From the NCBI GenBank assembly GCA_965246905.1, contig CBDFFZ010000029.1, positions 38,435 through 102,434 on the forward strand: a DNA stretch of 64,000 nucleotides, read 5' to 3'. Below are positions 50,575 through 59,093 of this stretch, in pieces (position 1 is the first letter of the stretch; each line of letters opens with the position of its first letter). Source of the DNA: UBA1952 sp965246905. Its GTDB lineage: Bacteria; Bacteroidota; Bacteroidia; Chitinophagales; Chitinophagaceae. A program made the translations under genes and the position numbers. The notes beneath the pieces are model-generated. The model was not told where the DNA came from and did no database searches. It saw nothing but the letters and a program-made list of their open reading frames with translations.

Positions 50575-51684
50575 CTATTTGTTTGGTTTATTATATTTTT
50601 TAAAATTTGTTTTTAAAAATTTGTCCCGTTCTTGCCTTCCTATATGAAATTCTTTTTGAAATATATTGTCAATGCTCTTATATTTTAATACCCTCTTTAT
50701 CCCTTCTACACCCTCTCTTTCATAAATAATTTTACTGATAAGCCCTGTTACAATGTTATAAATGTTTAGTTTAATGTCTTTTGTTTTAAGATTTTCAAAT
50801 TCGCCTAAATTTGTTTCAGGATACTTTTCTAAATATAAATTCATTTTGTTTATTAATTCATCAAAACTAAAACCCAAAGAACCGCCTAAATAATAAATTA
50901 ATCCGTGATTGATAGGGGAATTTTGATAAAGCGGATTGAGGTATAAATGCAATACTTCGTGAAAATAACCTTCGCCATTTCCATTGCAATAAATTATTTT
51001 GTCTTCAGGAAATGCCATTCCTGAAGGTGTATTTTGCTCCATTCCTAAAAAATAATCAAGCCCCCTTAATGCCCCTAATTCATCCTGAGTGCTAGTAAAA
51101 TAATATTCAAAATCAATAGACTTGAAACCCCATATTGTTTCAAATTCCCGTATTTTCAAAATCAAACTATCACTTTTAGCTTTATTAAAATTTATTCCTT
51201 TCGGGTAGAGATAAGTGATATTTTGATTCTTTGTAGTTTTATACAAATTTTTATTGATTTCTAATGAATTAATAAACCGCACAGCATTGTCATTTTCATC
51301 AATTTTTATGTAGTAATTTGTTATAGCAAAAATGTAAATGTTGTTTAATGAATCTTTATTAGATAATAATGTCTTCAAATGCACATAACCAATATTCTTT
51401 CGGGCATAAAAAATTGTTTTTTGCTGGGCAAAATTATAGGTTGGATAATCTGATGATATTGAATATACTATTGGGTCAGGAGTTTTATACTTTTCACAAT
51501 CTGCATTACTCCAAAATTTTTTGTAATTTGGTAAATTACTATTTTGAAATTCCTGCAAATAAGATTTGTAAAACACAATAGCATGATCAATTTGTTTGTC
51601 ATTCGTATTTACAAACTGACAGGTAATTTGAGCTTGAGTATTTAAGCACGAAATAAAAAAGAGCAATGTTATAATTTTTTTCAT
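50575..51684 (-). CDS. Secreted HExxH protein of unknown function
   Basis: 369 residues, AT-rich. Signal peptide (IITLLFFISCLNTQAQ). A gluzincin-like HEVLH motif lies at 242-246 in GEGYFHEVLHLYLNP, with ELGALRGLDYFLG and INHGLIYYLGGS around it; the third zinc ligand is not obvious. A peptidase of the MA clan or a structural relative is likely. No neighbours share its strand closely. An attC-like element lies just upstream (51708-51900). Confidence 0.55.
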   Translation of the reverse strand: MKKIITLLFFISCLNTQAQITCQFVNTNDKQIDHAIVFYKSYLQEFQNSNLPNYKKFWSNADCEKYKTPDPIVYSISSDYPTYNFAQQKTIFYARKNIGYVHLKTLLSNKDSLNNIYIFAITNYYIKIDENDNAVRFINSLEINKNLYKTTKNQNITYLYPKGINFNKAKSDSLILKIREFETIWGFKSIDFEYYFTSTQDELGALRGLDYFLGMEQNTPSGMAFPEDKIIYCNGNGEGYFHEVLHLYLNPLYQNSPINHGLIYYLGGSLGFSFDELINKMNLYLEKYPETNLGEFENLKTKDIKLNIYNIVTGLISKIIYEREGVEGIKRVLKYKSIDNIFQKEFHIGRQERDKFLKTNFKKYNKPNK

Positions 51685-51707
51685 TGACTATTATCTGTAA
51701 AGTTGCT

Positions 51708-51900
51708 GCCAACGAACAGGGTATTGTGCAGGCGGGGCGTTGTTGTTTGTCCAGCCCGGAACAGAAGCCCAATAAAGAAATAAAAGTACAAGATAACAAC
51801 TAAAGCCCAACAGAATTCCATCCGGACTAACCGAAGTACAGCGATGCAAACAGCCGAAGTTTGAACGTCCAGCCCCGCTTGCACAAAACCCCATGTTGTG
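51708..51900 (+). repeat. attC-like structured element B
   Basis: A 20-base arm at 51719-51738 pairs with 51872-51892 with few mismatches, and AAC at 51711-51713 faces GTT at 51895-51897 outside the stem with unequal spacers. The centre is about 130 bases and shares pieces (gtccagcccggaac, taacaactaaagc) with the tail of the element at 55811-56100. The layout is attC-like, with a long variable centre. Confidence 0.5.
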
Positions 51901-51917
51901 GTTTCGTGCTTCTTCGC

Positions 51918-52652
51918 CTACGCTGTCCATACGGGTTTGTAGTCAAGTTGGGTAGGCGTTTGAATATAAAAAAGTTCGCCTGTAAAATCTATGTCAAGTT
52001 GTTGGGTATTAGAAATTCTGATAGCATCATCTTTCTCAATTTGTTGATTGTCTGCCAAACCACTACCACGCAAAACATAAAAAGTATAACTGGAATTAAT
52101 GGCTAACAACAAACTTGTTTTTGTTTGGTCGTCAAATGTAAGTTTCTTAATGGTCAAATACGGTGTCATTGCAAATGCCTTGCTCTGTCCACCTATATAA
52201 GTTGTTGTCTTAATTTCATTTTCGATTACTGTTGCAAAGTCCTTGCTGTGGTAATCCACATAAGCAGGATTTTGTTTGATGGCTTCGTGAAAATTAGGGT
52301 CAAACCAAATTTGAAAACTGCTTGTGCCTTTGGCAATTCTTTCCTGATGTTGAATACCCTTGTTGGATTGTATTACTTGAAAGTCGCCGGTCTCTAAAGG
52401 TGTCCAAACTTTTGAAGCTGTATCAAAGTGCGTTACTTGTCCATCTAAAATAAATGTCATTATTTCAAACCCTTCGTGTGGATGCAATCCAAATTCGCAA
52501 TCTTCAAGTGCGATGGCGTGGCTCCAATAAAACAAATTAGAATAAGGTGCAATTGTTTTTGAAAAGCCACTTGCTACCGGTTTGTTTACTACAAACCTGC
52601 CATTAAAAATGGTCGTATTAAATTGTTCTGATTTTCTCTGTATTTGTATCAT
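51918..52652 (-). CDS. Pirin family protein (YhhW-like)
   Basis: 244 residues, bicupin. The metal-site motif HPHEGFEI is at 57-64, with SNKGIQHQE near 95-104 as the second part. The family includes quercetin 2,3-dioxygenases. It is last in a run with TMEM175 and a barrel protein, separated by six bases from the former. Confidence 0.88.
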   Translation of the reverse strand: MIQIQRKSEQFNTTIFNGRFVVNKPVASGFSKTIAPYSNLFYWSHAIALEDCEFGLHPHEGFEIMTFILDGQVTHFDTASKVWTPLETGDFQVIQSNKGIQHQERIAKGTSSFQIWFDPNFHEAIKQNPAYVDYHSKDFATVIENEIKTTTYIGGQSKAFAMTPYLTIKKLTFDDQTKTSLLLAINSSYTFYVLRGSGLADNQQIEKDDAIRISNTQQLDIDFTGELFYIQTPTQLDYKPVWTA

Positions 52653-52658
52653 TTTATT

Positions 52659-53246
52659 TTAGTCTTGTTTTGATAGTGCTTTTTCAATTTCTTTACTTGG
52701 CACTATCCAAATTGCGGATGAAATTGCAAAAAAAACTAATGAAATATGCGGATTTATAAATGCCGCAGGAATAGAAAGCAGGTTGCAAACCGTAGATAAT
52801 AAAACTTTAGAATTTTGCTTTTTGATGATGATATTAAGATTACTGTTTTCGTTTTCTAAGCTTATGGCAATTAAATTTTGAAGCAGGTTGTAAGATATAC
52901 CACATACTATTAATATACCGCTATAAGCAATTACAGTAAAACGTTCAAAATGTGTCTCTCCCATCCATTTTGTGCCAAATGGAATAAGCGATAACCAAAA
53001 CAATAAATTAAGATTGGCCCACATTATTGCAGAGGAAACTTTTTTTAAAGAGTGTAGTAAGTGATGATGATTATTCCAATACACACCTACAACAGCAAAA
53101 CTTAAAATATAGCTGACTAATGTTGGCATTAGATGAGTAACACCTTGCCAATTGGCAGTTTCAGGTACTTTAATTTCTAAAACCATAATAGTAATGATGA
53201 TTGCCAAAACACCATCGCTAAATGCTTCTAATCTTGATTTATTCAT
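52659..53246 (-). CDS. TMEM175 family potassium channel-like protein (copy 2)
   Basis: 195 residues, six membrane segments, beginning RLEAFSDGVLAIIITIMVLE with the FSD filter-region signature and WNNHHHLLHSLKKVS. It is a paralogue of the gene at 29059 but AT-rich and divergent, which suggests separate acquisition. It lies six bases from both neighbours, so one transcript is likely. Confidence 0.85.
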   Translation of the reverse strand: MNKSRLEAFSDGVLAIIITIMVLEIKVPETANWQGVTHLMPTLVSYILSFAVVGVYWNNHHHLLHSLKKVSSAIMWANLNLLFWLSLIPFGTKWMGETHFERFTVIAYSGILIVCGISYNLLQNLIAISLENENSNLNIIIKKQNSKVLLSTVCNLLSIPAAFINPHISLVFFAISSAIWIVPSKEIEKALSKQD

Positions 53247-53251
53247 TGCTT

Positions 53252-53899
53252 TTATTTAAAATTGAATCGTAAAAAAACTCCATAATTATCTTTGAAAATT
53301 TTAGCTGCACCGTAATAGTCCAAATTGGTTGCTAAACCAAATTGATAATTACCAATGCCTACACCAACACGAAATTGCATATAGCTTCTTTCATGTTGGT
53401 CAGTTTCTGAATTATGATTATATAGAGTTTGAAAACGACTGTAAAGATTTACTTTTTTAGTCAGCTTCGGTTTGTATTCAACTAAAGCCAAGCCTTCTAT
53501 ATTTTTATTTTTTGATAAATGATAGGTGGGCGTTATTACAAATAAAATTTCTTTATTGGCAAAAACATATTCCAACCCAACAATTGGTGTTAAGCCCGAA
53601 ACTCTGTTCACAGAAAGTCCTGTTGCAACGCCAAAACCTTTATAAATTTCGTAGCTAACTTGAGAATTGTTTATGAAATCCAAGTTGTTAATATCGTTAT
53701 TGTAAGTGCTTTCAAAACTTGTAACTGAAAGGAATGAAAATTTGCTTGCTGGTGCAATATGCCTGTTCATTAAAAATTGTAAACCAAAACGATTATTGCC
53801 AATATTCAGTTCTACCGGGCTTGGTGCTTCTTTGCTTGCCTGTTGTGCCTTTACAATACCTGGAAAAAGCAAAATGATTAATAGTATTTGATATTTCAT
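53252..53899 (-). CDS. Small outer-membrane barrel-like protein
   Basis: 215 residues. Signal peptide (ILLIILLFPGIVKAQ), then alternating strand-like segments (NRFGLQFLMNRH, FGVATGLSVNRV, MQFRVGVGIGNYQFGLATN) and a C-terminal FLRFNF typical of an outer-membrane beta barrel. No family is recognised. It is the first gene after a terminator at 53922-53956 and so has its own promoter. Confidence 0.6.
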   Translation of the reverse strand: MKYQILLIILLFPGIVKAQQASKEAPSPVELNIGNNRFGLQFLMNRHIAPASKFSFLSVTSFESTYNNDINNLDFINNSQVSYEIYKGFGVATGLSVNRVSGLTPIVGLEYVFANKEILFVITPTYHLSKNKNIEGLALVEYKPKLTKKVNLYSRFQTLYNHNSETDQHERSYMQFRVGVGIGNYQFGLATNLDYYGAAKIFKDNYGVFLRFNFK

Positions 53900-53921
53900 T
53901 GTTTTAAAAATGGTTTTAAGT

Positions 53922-53956
53922 AAAAACTGCCTTGCTTATCAGGCAAGGCAGTTTTT
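53922..53956 (-). terminator. Terminator of the isochorismatase-like gene
   Basis: A perfect 14-bp stem (53922-53935 with 53943-53956) with A5/T5 ends and a seven-base loop, between the isochorismatase-like and barrel genes on the minus strand. Confidence 0.92.
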
Positions 53957-53976
53957 GTAATTAAAGAGTATAATTT

Positions 53977-54645
53977 TTACTTGCCCAGTTTTGAAACAAC
54001 TTCTTCCATGTTTATTTTCATTGCCTCTTGTCCGTCCGGCGAACCAAAGTCTGCATACAATTCTGATAAAACTGAATTGGCAGAAACTACTGAAACTCCC
54101 AACTGGCGTAGATAATCAAAACTTACATCGTCTGCCAATTTAGTCATACTTCCGCAAGCGTCTGCAACTACCATTACTTCGTAGTCATTGCGTAATGCAC
54201 CTTGTACCGTGTGCAACAAACATATATCAGTTGTTAAACCACAAATAATTAATTTCTTTTTGCCCAATGCTTTTACTGCTGCATTAAAATTGGGGTCAAT
54301 AAAACAGTTGATAGTTCCGCCACGTTTAATACGATTTGCATATTGTGTAGGTGCTAATTTTTGAATGTCTTCCCAGGTTTGTCCCACTTGTTCTTCCATT
54401 GTAGTTGTAATCAATAAGGGCACTTTTAATTCAGCACCAATACGAGCCAACATACGCAAATTGTTTTCTACATTTTTTTTGTCCTGGCTATAAATCCAAT
54501 TCATGGTCATTGCCTGGTGGTCAACCAAAAGAATGGCAGCGTTTTGTGGTGTGAATTGAGCCGGAACTTTTGCAGTTTGTCCAAAACTTACTACTGAAAC
54601 GACTGTTGCTACTACGAGTAACGCTGTTTTAAATACTTTTTTCAT
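53977..54645 (-). CDS. Exported isochorismatase-family hydrolase
   Basis: 222 residues from the ATG at 54645. Unusually for the family it starts with a signal peptide (ALLVVATVVSVVSFGQ). The Asp-Lys-Cys triad is D42 (LLVDHQ), K107 or nearby (ANRIKRGG) and C142 (GLTTDICLL). Related proteins are hydrolases such as YcaC. It faces the HxlR regulator across 104 bases, which probably controls it. Confidence 0.82.
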   Translation of the reverse strand: MKKVFKTALLVVATVVSVVSFGQTAKVPAQFTPQNAAILLVDHQAMTMNWIYSQDKKNVENNLRMLARIGAELKVPLLITTTMEEQVGQTWEDIQKLAPTQYANRIKRGGTINCFIDPNFNAAVKALGKKKLIICGLTTDICLLHTVQGALRNDYEVMVVADACGSMTKLADDVSFDYLRQLGVSVVSANSVLSELYADFGSPDGQEAMKINMEEVVSKLGK

Positions 54646-54749
54646 CATTTTATTTTTATTGTTGTTATTAATGATGCAAATGTAATTAGCTTTGCTACCG
54701 ATTAGATAGTTGTTACCTGCAAGTAAGTAGTTACCAAAAAGTAAGTAGT

Positions 54750-55097
54750 ATGAAAAGTGAAACAAAAAATGATGCTTGTCCTCTTAGGTTAAGGGCTTCA
54801 AGAGATGCTTTGGAAATCATTCAGGGCAAATGGCGTGTTCCAATTGTTATTTCTTTGACTTATGGCACAAAACGCTTTGGTGAAATACAAAGAGATATTG
54901 GTGATGTGTCGCCAAAAATGTTGTCGCAAGAATTAAAGGCTTTGGAAGAAAACAAAATCATCAGTCGCACTTTGCACGACAGTATGCCTGTAAGTGTTGA
55001 GTATGCTCTTACGCCACTTGGTCAGTCGATGAATAAATTGTTAGATGAATTGCTAAACTGGGGCAACCATTTTAGAAAAGAAATTGTCGGCAAATAG
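54750..55097 (+). CDS. HxlR family transcriptional regulator (copy 1)
   Basis: 115 residues, winged helix of the HxlR type: ALEIIQGKWRVPIVISLTYG, RFGEIQRDIGDVSPKMLSQ and LKALEENKIISRTL. The conserved N-terminal Cys (DACPLR) could sense thiol-reactive compounds. It is divergent from the isochorismatase-like gene. An attC-like element follows it. Confidence 0.88.
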   Translation: MKSETKNDACPLRLRASRDALEIIQGKWRVPIVISLTYGTKRFGEIQRDIGDVSPKMLSQELKALEENKIISRTLHDSMPVSVEYALTPLGQSMNKLLDELLNWGNHFRKEIVGK

Positions 55098-55140
55098 TTG
55101 TCAATGTTCAATTTAGCAGGGTGTGTCATGGCATAACGCA

Positions 55141-55263
55141 CAACGTTAAAGCATTGGCGTTGTGGCGGGCTTCCGTGATCCGTCAGGCTGGAACTGCTGC
55201 TGAATAAAGAACTGAAGATGATGTTTCTTCCTGCTGCCGCCATAACGCCAATGCTATGTTGTA
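55141..55263 (+). repeat. attC-like structured element C
   Basis: An 18-base arm (55151-55168) pairs with 55237-55254 with a single mismatch. Outside, cAAC (55141-55144) faces GTTg (55258-55261) with spacers of six and three bases. The centre is about 68 bases. Asymmetric spacers and terminal AAC/GTT are attC-like; the strict GTTRRRY end is not met (GTTGTAG). Confidence 0.55.
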
Positions 55264-55357
55264 GGCAGCTTATTTCCGTTTAAGAATTTAGCCTCATAAG
55301 TTTAAATTAGGTGTCGGATTATTGTATCAGATACATTAAACCAAATAAACCACACCG

Positions 55358-55768
55358 TTAACTTCGTCCTGCCCAAACTATAGCTGCTCCCATTATCCCG
55401 ACCGTTACGCTTGCCGCGCATATGTCAGCGAAAACTGCTTTGAAATTATTGTAGAAGTTTGACGTTCCAAACCAATAAAAGTCGGCCATACAGGCAATAA
55501 GAATGCCAATTATAGCACCTTTAATAAGCCCTGTAAGTATCTTAGGTTCCTTCTGCCAATATAAAAGTATGATAGTTAATAGCGTTGAATAAGCAAGACA
55601 TGATAGGCCAATCCATAGCATAGTCTGACCATTTTCCTTTTTAAACCCAATTAACCCAGTCGTATTCCTGTCGCTAAACGCGCCGAGAATCAAATTAAAC
55701 ACGAAATACCCAATGAGAAAATAAACGATTGTACCCGCAGAAATCGCCTTCAAAAGCCTAATAATCAT
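55358..55768 (-). CDS. Four-helix membrane protein of unknown function
   Basis: 136 residues with four membrane segments (about 8-28, 50-70, 82-100, 112-132). It has GTIVYFLIGYFVFNLILG and GLIKGAIIGILIACMADFYWFG, a layout seen in small DUF-type inner-membrane proteins. No function is recognised. It lies between two attC-like elements with no other gene, as a single-gene cassette would. Confidence 0.5.
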   Translation of the reverse strand: MIIRLLKAISAGTIVYFLIGYFVFNLILGAFSDRNTTGLIGFKKENGQTMLWIGLSCLAYSTLLTIILLYWQKEPKILTGLIKGAIIGILIACMADFYWFGTSNFYNNFKAVFADICAASVTVGIMGAAIVWAGRS

Positions 55769-55810
55769 TTTGGTTGTTTTTGTGATTGTGGTCAGTCGCG
55801 TAATTGCCCT

Positions 55811-55945
55811 ACAACGGTTTTGGGCTTGCCGAAGTCGGGGAAATCAGGGAACGCCAGCCCAACTCTTGTGCTAAAGTGAAATTGAAAAACTGAACTTGAG
55901 CCTTTGTTCGTCAGCCCCTCATTTTGGCAAACCCCTGTTAAAACG
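55811..55945 (+). repeat. attC-like structured element D
   Basis: cAACGG at 55812 with gggcttgcc faces ttggcaaacccctGTTA (55924-55940) across about 85 bases. Positions 55837-55863 repeat the 27-base segment found on the other strand at 40532-40558. Pairing is less perfect than in the other elements. Confidence 0.45.
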
Positions 55946-56076
55946 TCCAGCCCGGAACCGCTGCCGAATAGAATTATTGATGATGAAGTTAACAACTAAA
56001 GCTCATAGTAAAAGTAAAGCCCGGACTGAAGCCGAGTAGCGAACAAAAAAGCTGAGAGTATATTCGTTGCCACGCC

Positions 56077-56100
56077 ATATTGCCAAACCGCCTGTTAGGT
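56077..56100 (+). repeat. attC-like right end with GTTAGGT
   Basis: The stretch ttgccaaaccgcctGTTAGGT repeats the right end of element D in altered form and its last seven bases fit the integron GTTRRRY consensus exactly. Between 55945 and 56077 lie pieces shared with the centre of element B. The remaining bases to 56237 show no gene. Confidence 0.45.
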
Positions 56101-56237
56101 GCTGGCGTTCTGTCTATCGATGCTGTTTTGTCGATGTTTACTAATGTCTTTGTTCATGTATATAGCGCAAAGCTGATAGAAATATCAATGATAACACTTC
56201 TATCAGCTATTTTAAAAAGATACGGGAGAACTTTGTA

Positions 56238-56612
56238 TTAACCCATTGAATGGAACCCTACCTTGTTTCCTTCTGTGTCGATAAAAAGTGCAATAAAGCC
56301 CCTGTTTTCACCAATAGCAGTTTTCGGCAGAATAACTTTTCCACCGGCACTTTCTACTCTGCCTAATGGAACTGAAAGGTCATTTCCGCCATCTAAGTAA
56401 ACAGTTGTGCCGGTCATTGCAGGAACAAAGTTTTCACCGCTAGCAATTGCTCCGCCAAATCCGCCTTTTTGTGGATCAGACGGTAAATATGCATATTGCA
56501 TATTAGGATTAGGGTCGTCATGAATTTGAGCATCTAAAACTGTAGCATAAAATGCTTTTGCTCTAGCGAAATCTGTTGCTGGGATTTCAAACCAATTTAG
56601 AGTATTTACCAT
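56238..56612 (-). CDS. VOC family (glyoxalase/bleomycin-resistance-like) protein
   Basis: 124 residues: NWFEIPATDFARAKAFYATVL at the start and GFIALFIDTEGNKVGFHS at the end give the paired beta-alpha-beta pattern of the vicinal oxygen chelate fold. Metal ligands are not fully clear. It is last in the HxlR-2 module, downstream of the quinone reductase-like gene by 57 bases. Confidence 0.85.
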   Translation of the reverse strand: MVNTLNWFEIPATDFARAKAFYATVLDAQIHDDPNPNMQYAYLPSDPQKGGFGGAIASGENFVPAMTGTTVYLDGGNDLSVPLGRVESAGGKVILPKTAIGENRGFIALFIDTEGNKVGFHSMG

Positions 56613-56669
56613 GTTTATTAAAATTTATATGAGTTTTTATTAAAGTTAATTATTTTTATTTTTTTGTTG

Positions 56670-57656
56670 TTAAGGAATTAGCACAGTTTTACCTGTTGTT
56701 TTCCTGTTTTCCATTTGTCTATGTGCTTCGGCTGCGTCTTTTAAAGGGAAGGTTTGTCCGATGTGAACTTTTAGTTTCCCTGTTGCGGCTTGCGAAAACA
56801 AATATTGATAAGCTTCCTGCATTAAATCTGGTTTTTCGAAATAACTTGCTAATCCAAAACCCTGTAAAATTTGGTTGTTATTTACAAGTGTAAAGGCTTC
56901 AATTGATGTAGATCCACCAGTTGGATTTCCAAAACTTATCAGCCTACCAAAGGGCGCAAGGCAACTAAAGCTATTTCGCAAAATTTCGCCTCCTGTAGAA
57001 TCTATGATTAAATCAACACCTTTTCCTCCTGTAGCGTCCTTCACTTTTTGAGCCCAGTCAGAATCTGTATAATTTATTAATTCATCTGCACTCAATGATT
57101 TGGCAACGGCAAGTTTTTCAACATTACTTGCGGTTGCAATTATTTTACCTGCTCCCATTTGCTTTGCAATTTGAACTAGTAATGTACCCACACCACCAGC
57201 TGCTGCATGTATTAGAACAGTTTGTCCAGCTTGTAGTTTCGCTCCGTCTTTCAACATCAGGTATGCGGTAAGGCCTTGAACTTGCAATGCCAAAGATTCT
57301 TGGGCAGAGATAGTAGGCGGAATAACTGCTGCCAAATAAGAGGGTGTAACAGCACATTGAGCATATCCTCCGCCATTAGGAAGCATAGCAACTACACGAT
57401 CTCCTACGGAAATATTTTCGACACCTTTTCCAAGCTCGGTAACTATTCCTGCCACTTCAAAACCGGGTAAATAAGGTAAAGAGACTGGGAATACATATTT
57501 ATTTCGTCTTTGCATGCCGTCAGCAAAATTCACCCCTGATGCTTCTACTTTAATTACAATTTGCCCATCGTCTGCAGAAGGCATTGGTACATCATGTAAG
57601 ATCAATTTTTCAGGACCTCCAAATTCATTTACTATTATTTGTTTCATTGTTTTCAT
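56670..57656 (-). CDS. NADPH:quinone oxidoreductase-like MDR protein
   Basis: 328 residues. The medium-chain reductase pattern of the QOR branch: VEASGVNFADGMQRRN, LPGFEVAGIVTELGKG, GDRVVAML and the nucleotide-binding VLIHAAAGGVGTLLVQIAK. No structural zinc cysteines are present. ATGs at 57656 and 57647 are both possible. It reduces quinones or enones with NADPH, fitting a reactive-electrophile response. Confidence 0.87.
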   Translation of the reverse strand: MKTMKQIIVNEFGGPEKLILHDVPMPSADDGQIVIKVEASGVNFADGMQRRNKYVFPVSLPYLPGFEVAGIVTELGKGVENISVGDRVVAMLPNGGGYAQCAVTPSYLAAVIPPTISAQESLALQVQGLTAYLMLKDGAKLQAGQTVLIHAAAGGVGTLLVQIAKQMGAGKIIATASNVEKLAVAKSLSADELINYTDSDWAQKVKDATGGKGVDLIIDSTGGEILRNSFSCLAPFGRLISFGNPTGGSTSIEAFTLVNNNQILQGFGLASYFEKPDLMQEAYQYLFSQAATGKLKVHIGQTFPLKDAAEAHRQMENRKTTGKTVLIP

Positions 57657-57664
57657 CGTTTATT

Positions 57665-58035
57665 TTAACTGTTAATATTTAGTTCGCTAAGTCCAAAATT
57701 TTGAAGTACTCCAGCTTGCACTTGTTTGGCAGTTTCATTAATGATTTCGGTTACACCACCCATCATTTTATCTACTACAGTTCTCAATGGGCGTGTGCCA
57801 TTGGGCATTTCTACCAATTTTACTATTGCTTCTGCTACCTGTTCAGGCTTATTAGGAATGTCTGGGTCGGCCATCATAGTCATAATTGTTTGAGAAGAGG
57901 TATTAAAAAGTTCTGCTAATTTGCCATATTCAGCTACCACATCCGGGTTACCTGGATTATAGAATTTTTGAAATAAATCTGTAGGAAAGCTCCTGGCTGA
58001 ACTATCGCTAAATCAATACCTAAATTATCGTTTTT
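57665..58035 (-). pseudogene. Short-chain dehydrogenase remnant
   Basis: Only the C-terminal third of an SDR remains. The 91-residue frame from 57940 (VVAEYGKLAELFNTS) continues upstream as FPTDLFQKFYNPGNPD, and after a frameshift near 57975-57985 as IKNDNLGIDLAIVQPG, the SDR segment before the substrate loop. The catalytic Tyr-Lys and the Rossmann part are gone; the sequence abuts the Ohr stop codon. The remnant lies between Ohr and the quinone reductase gene. Confidence 0.75.
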
Positions 58036-58037
58036 AA

Positions 58038-58454
58038 TTAATTTGCTACAACTTCATAAACCGCGTTAATATTTCCCTTTGTTGCTTTTGAATACGAACA
58101 AATTGACTTTGTCGCTTCTACCAGTTTTTTTGCGGTATCATAATCCACGTCGTTTATTTTGACAAGAAGATGCGCACCAATATCATAATTACCGTTATCA
58201 TGTAAAACACCAATTTTAGCTGTTACAGTAACTTCTCCAATTTTAACTTTTTCAATTCCTGCCGCAATTGTTACACTCGTGCCAAAACAAGCCGACCAAG
58301 CTGCTGCGAAAAGTTGTTCTGGATTGGTTGCGCCACCAGCACCTCCCATTTCTTTGGGAAATCTGATATCGACATCCAATAAACCGTCTGATGATTTTGC
58401 GTGACCGTTACGACCTGCTAAGGTTGTCACTTCTGTTTCATAAATTTTTTCCAT
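58038..58454 (-). CDS. Organic hydroperoxide resistance protein (OsmC/Ohr)
   Basis: 138 residues. The two redox cysteines are C56 (AAWSACFGTS) and C119 (ATKSICSYSKAT), spaced as in Ohr. The N-terminal VTTLAGRNGHAKSSDGLLDV also fits. It reduces organic hydroperoxides through lipoylated partners. The divergent HxlR gene at 58692 is the likely regulator. Confidence 0.9.
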   Translation of the reverse strand: MEKIYETEVTTLAGRNGHAKSSDGLLDVDIRFPKEMGGAGGATNPEQLFAAAWSACFGTSVTIAAGIEKVKIGEVTVTAKIGVLHDNGNYDIGAHLLVKINDVDYDTAKKLVEATKSICSYSKATKGNINAVYEVVAN

Positions 58455-58691
58455 TTTTAATTTTTGTTTAATTGTTTATTTGTTTTTGAATTATACTCTA
58501 ATGACGAATGAGTTTTGGGTATTTGGACATAGAGTCGGACATTAATTTTCCAGTGAGGTTGCCGAAACCTGTACTTGCTCCTGGAATTAAATCATTTTAC
58601 TTGCCATATTTGTTACTTTGTTTTATTTTTGTAGTGCAAATATTCAGCGTTAAAATGAATAGCACAAGTAGGACATTTAAAATGTGTAAGT

Positions 58692-59072
58692 ATGAAAAAC
58701 AATACTATTATTGATAATCATGAAGTTAGCAACGAAAAAAAGATTGTCTTCGATGAAAAATCTTGTCCGGTAACGGCAACAATGCAAGTTTTAGGTGGAA
58801 AATGGAAAGCAATTTTAATAAATGCTATCTACCATACCTCTCCTGCAAGGTTTGGGGAATTGAAGCGAAGTGTAAAGGGAATTACGCAATCAATGCTTAC
58901 TCAGCAGTTGAGAGAATTAGAAGATGATGGGGTAATAAGCAGGAAAATTTATGCTGAAATCCCACCAAGGGTTGAATACACATTAACCGAGTTTGGGCTT
59001 ACGTTGTCGCCAATAATGCAATCTATGGCTAAGTGGGGGGAAGAATACAGAATGAAAAAGCAAAAGGTGTAA
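58692..59072 (+). CDS. HxlR family transcriptional regulator (copy 2)
   Basis: 126 residues. Winged helix with LGGKWKAILINAIYHTSPARFGELKRSVKG split over helices 2-4, then ITQSMLTQQLRELEDDGVI. A Cys precedes it in DEKSCPVTATM, as in thiol-sensing members. An N-terminal extension of about 20 residues is present. It is divergent from ohr with 237 bases between, the longest promoter region of the block. Confidence 0.88.
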   Translation: MKNNTIIDNHEVSNEKKIVFDEKSCPVTATMQVLGGKWKAILINAIYHTSPARFGELKRSVKGITQSMLTQQLRELEDDGVISRKIYAEIPPRVEYTLTEFGLTLSPIMQSMAKWGEEYRMKKQKV

Positions 59073-59093
59073 TGGGCTAAAATTTCTTACTCT

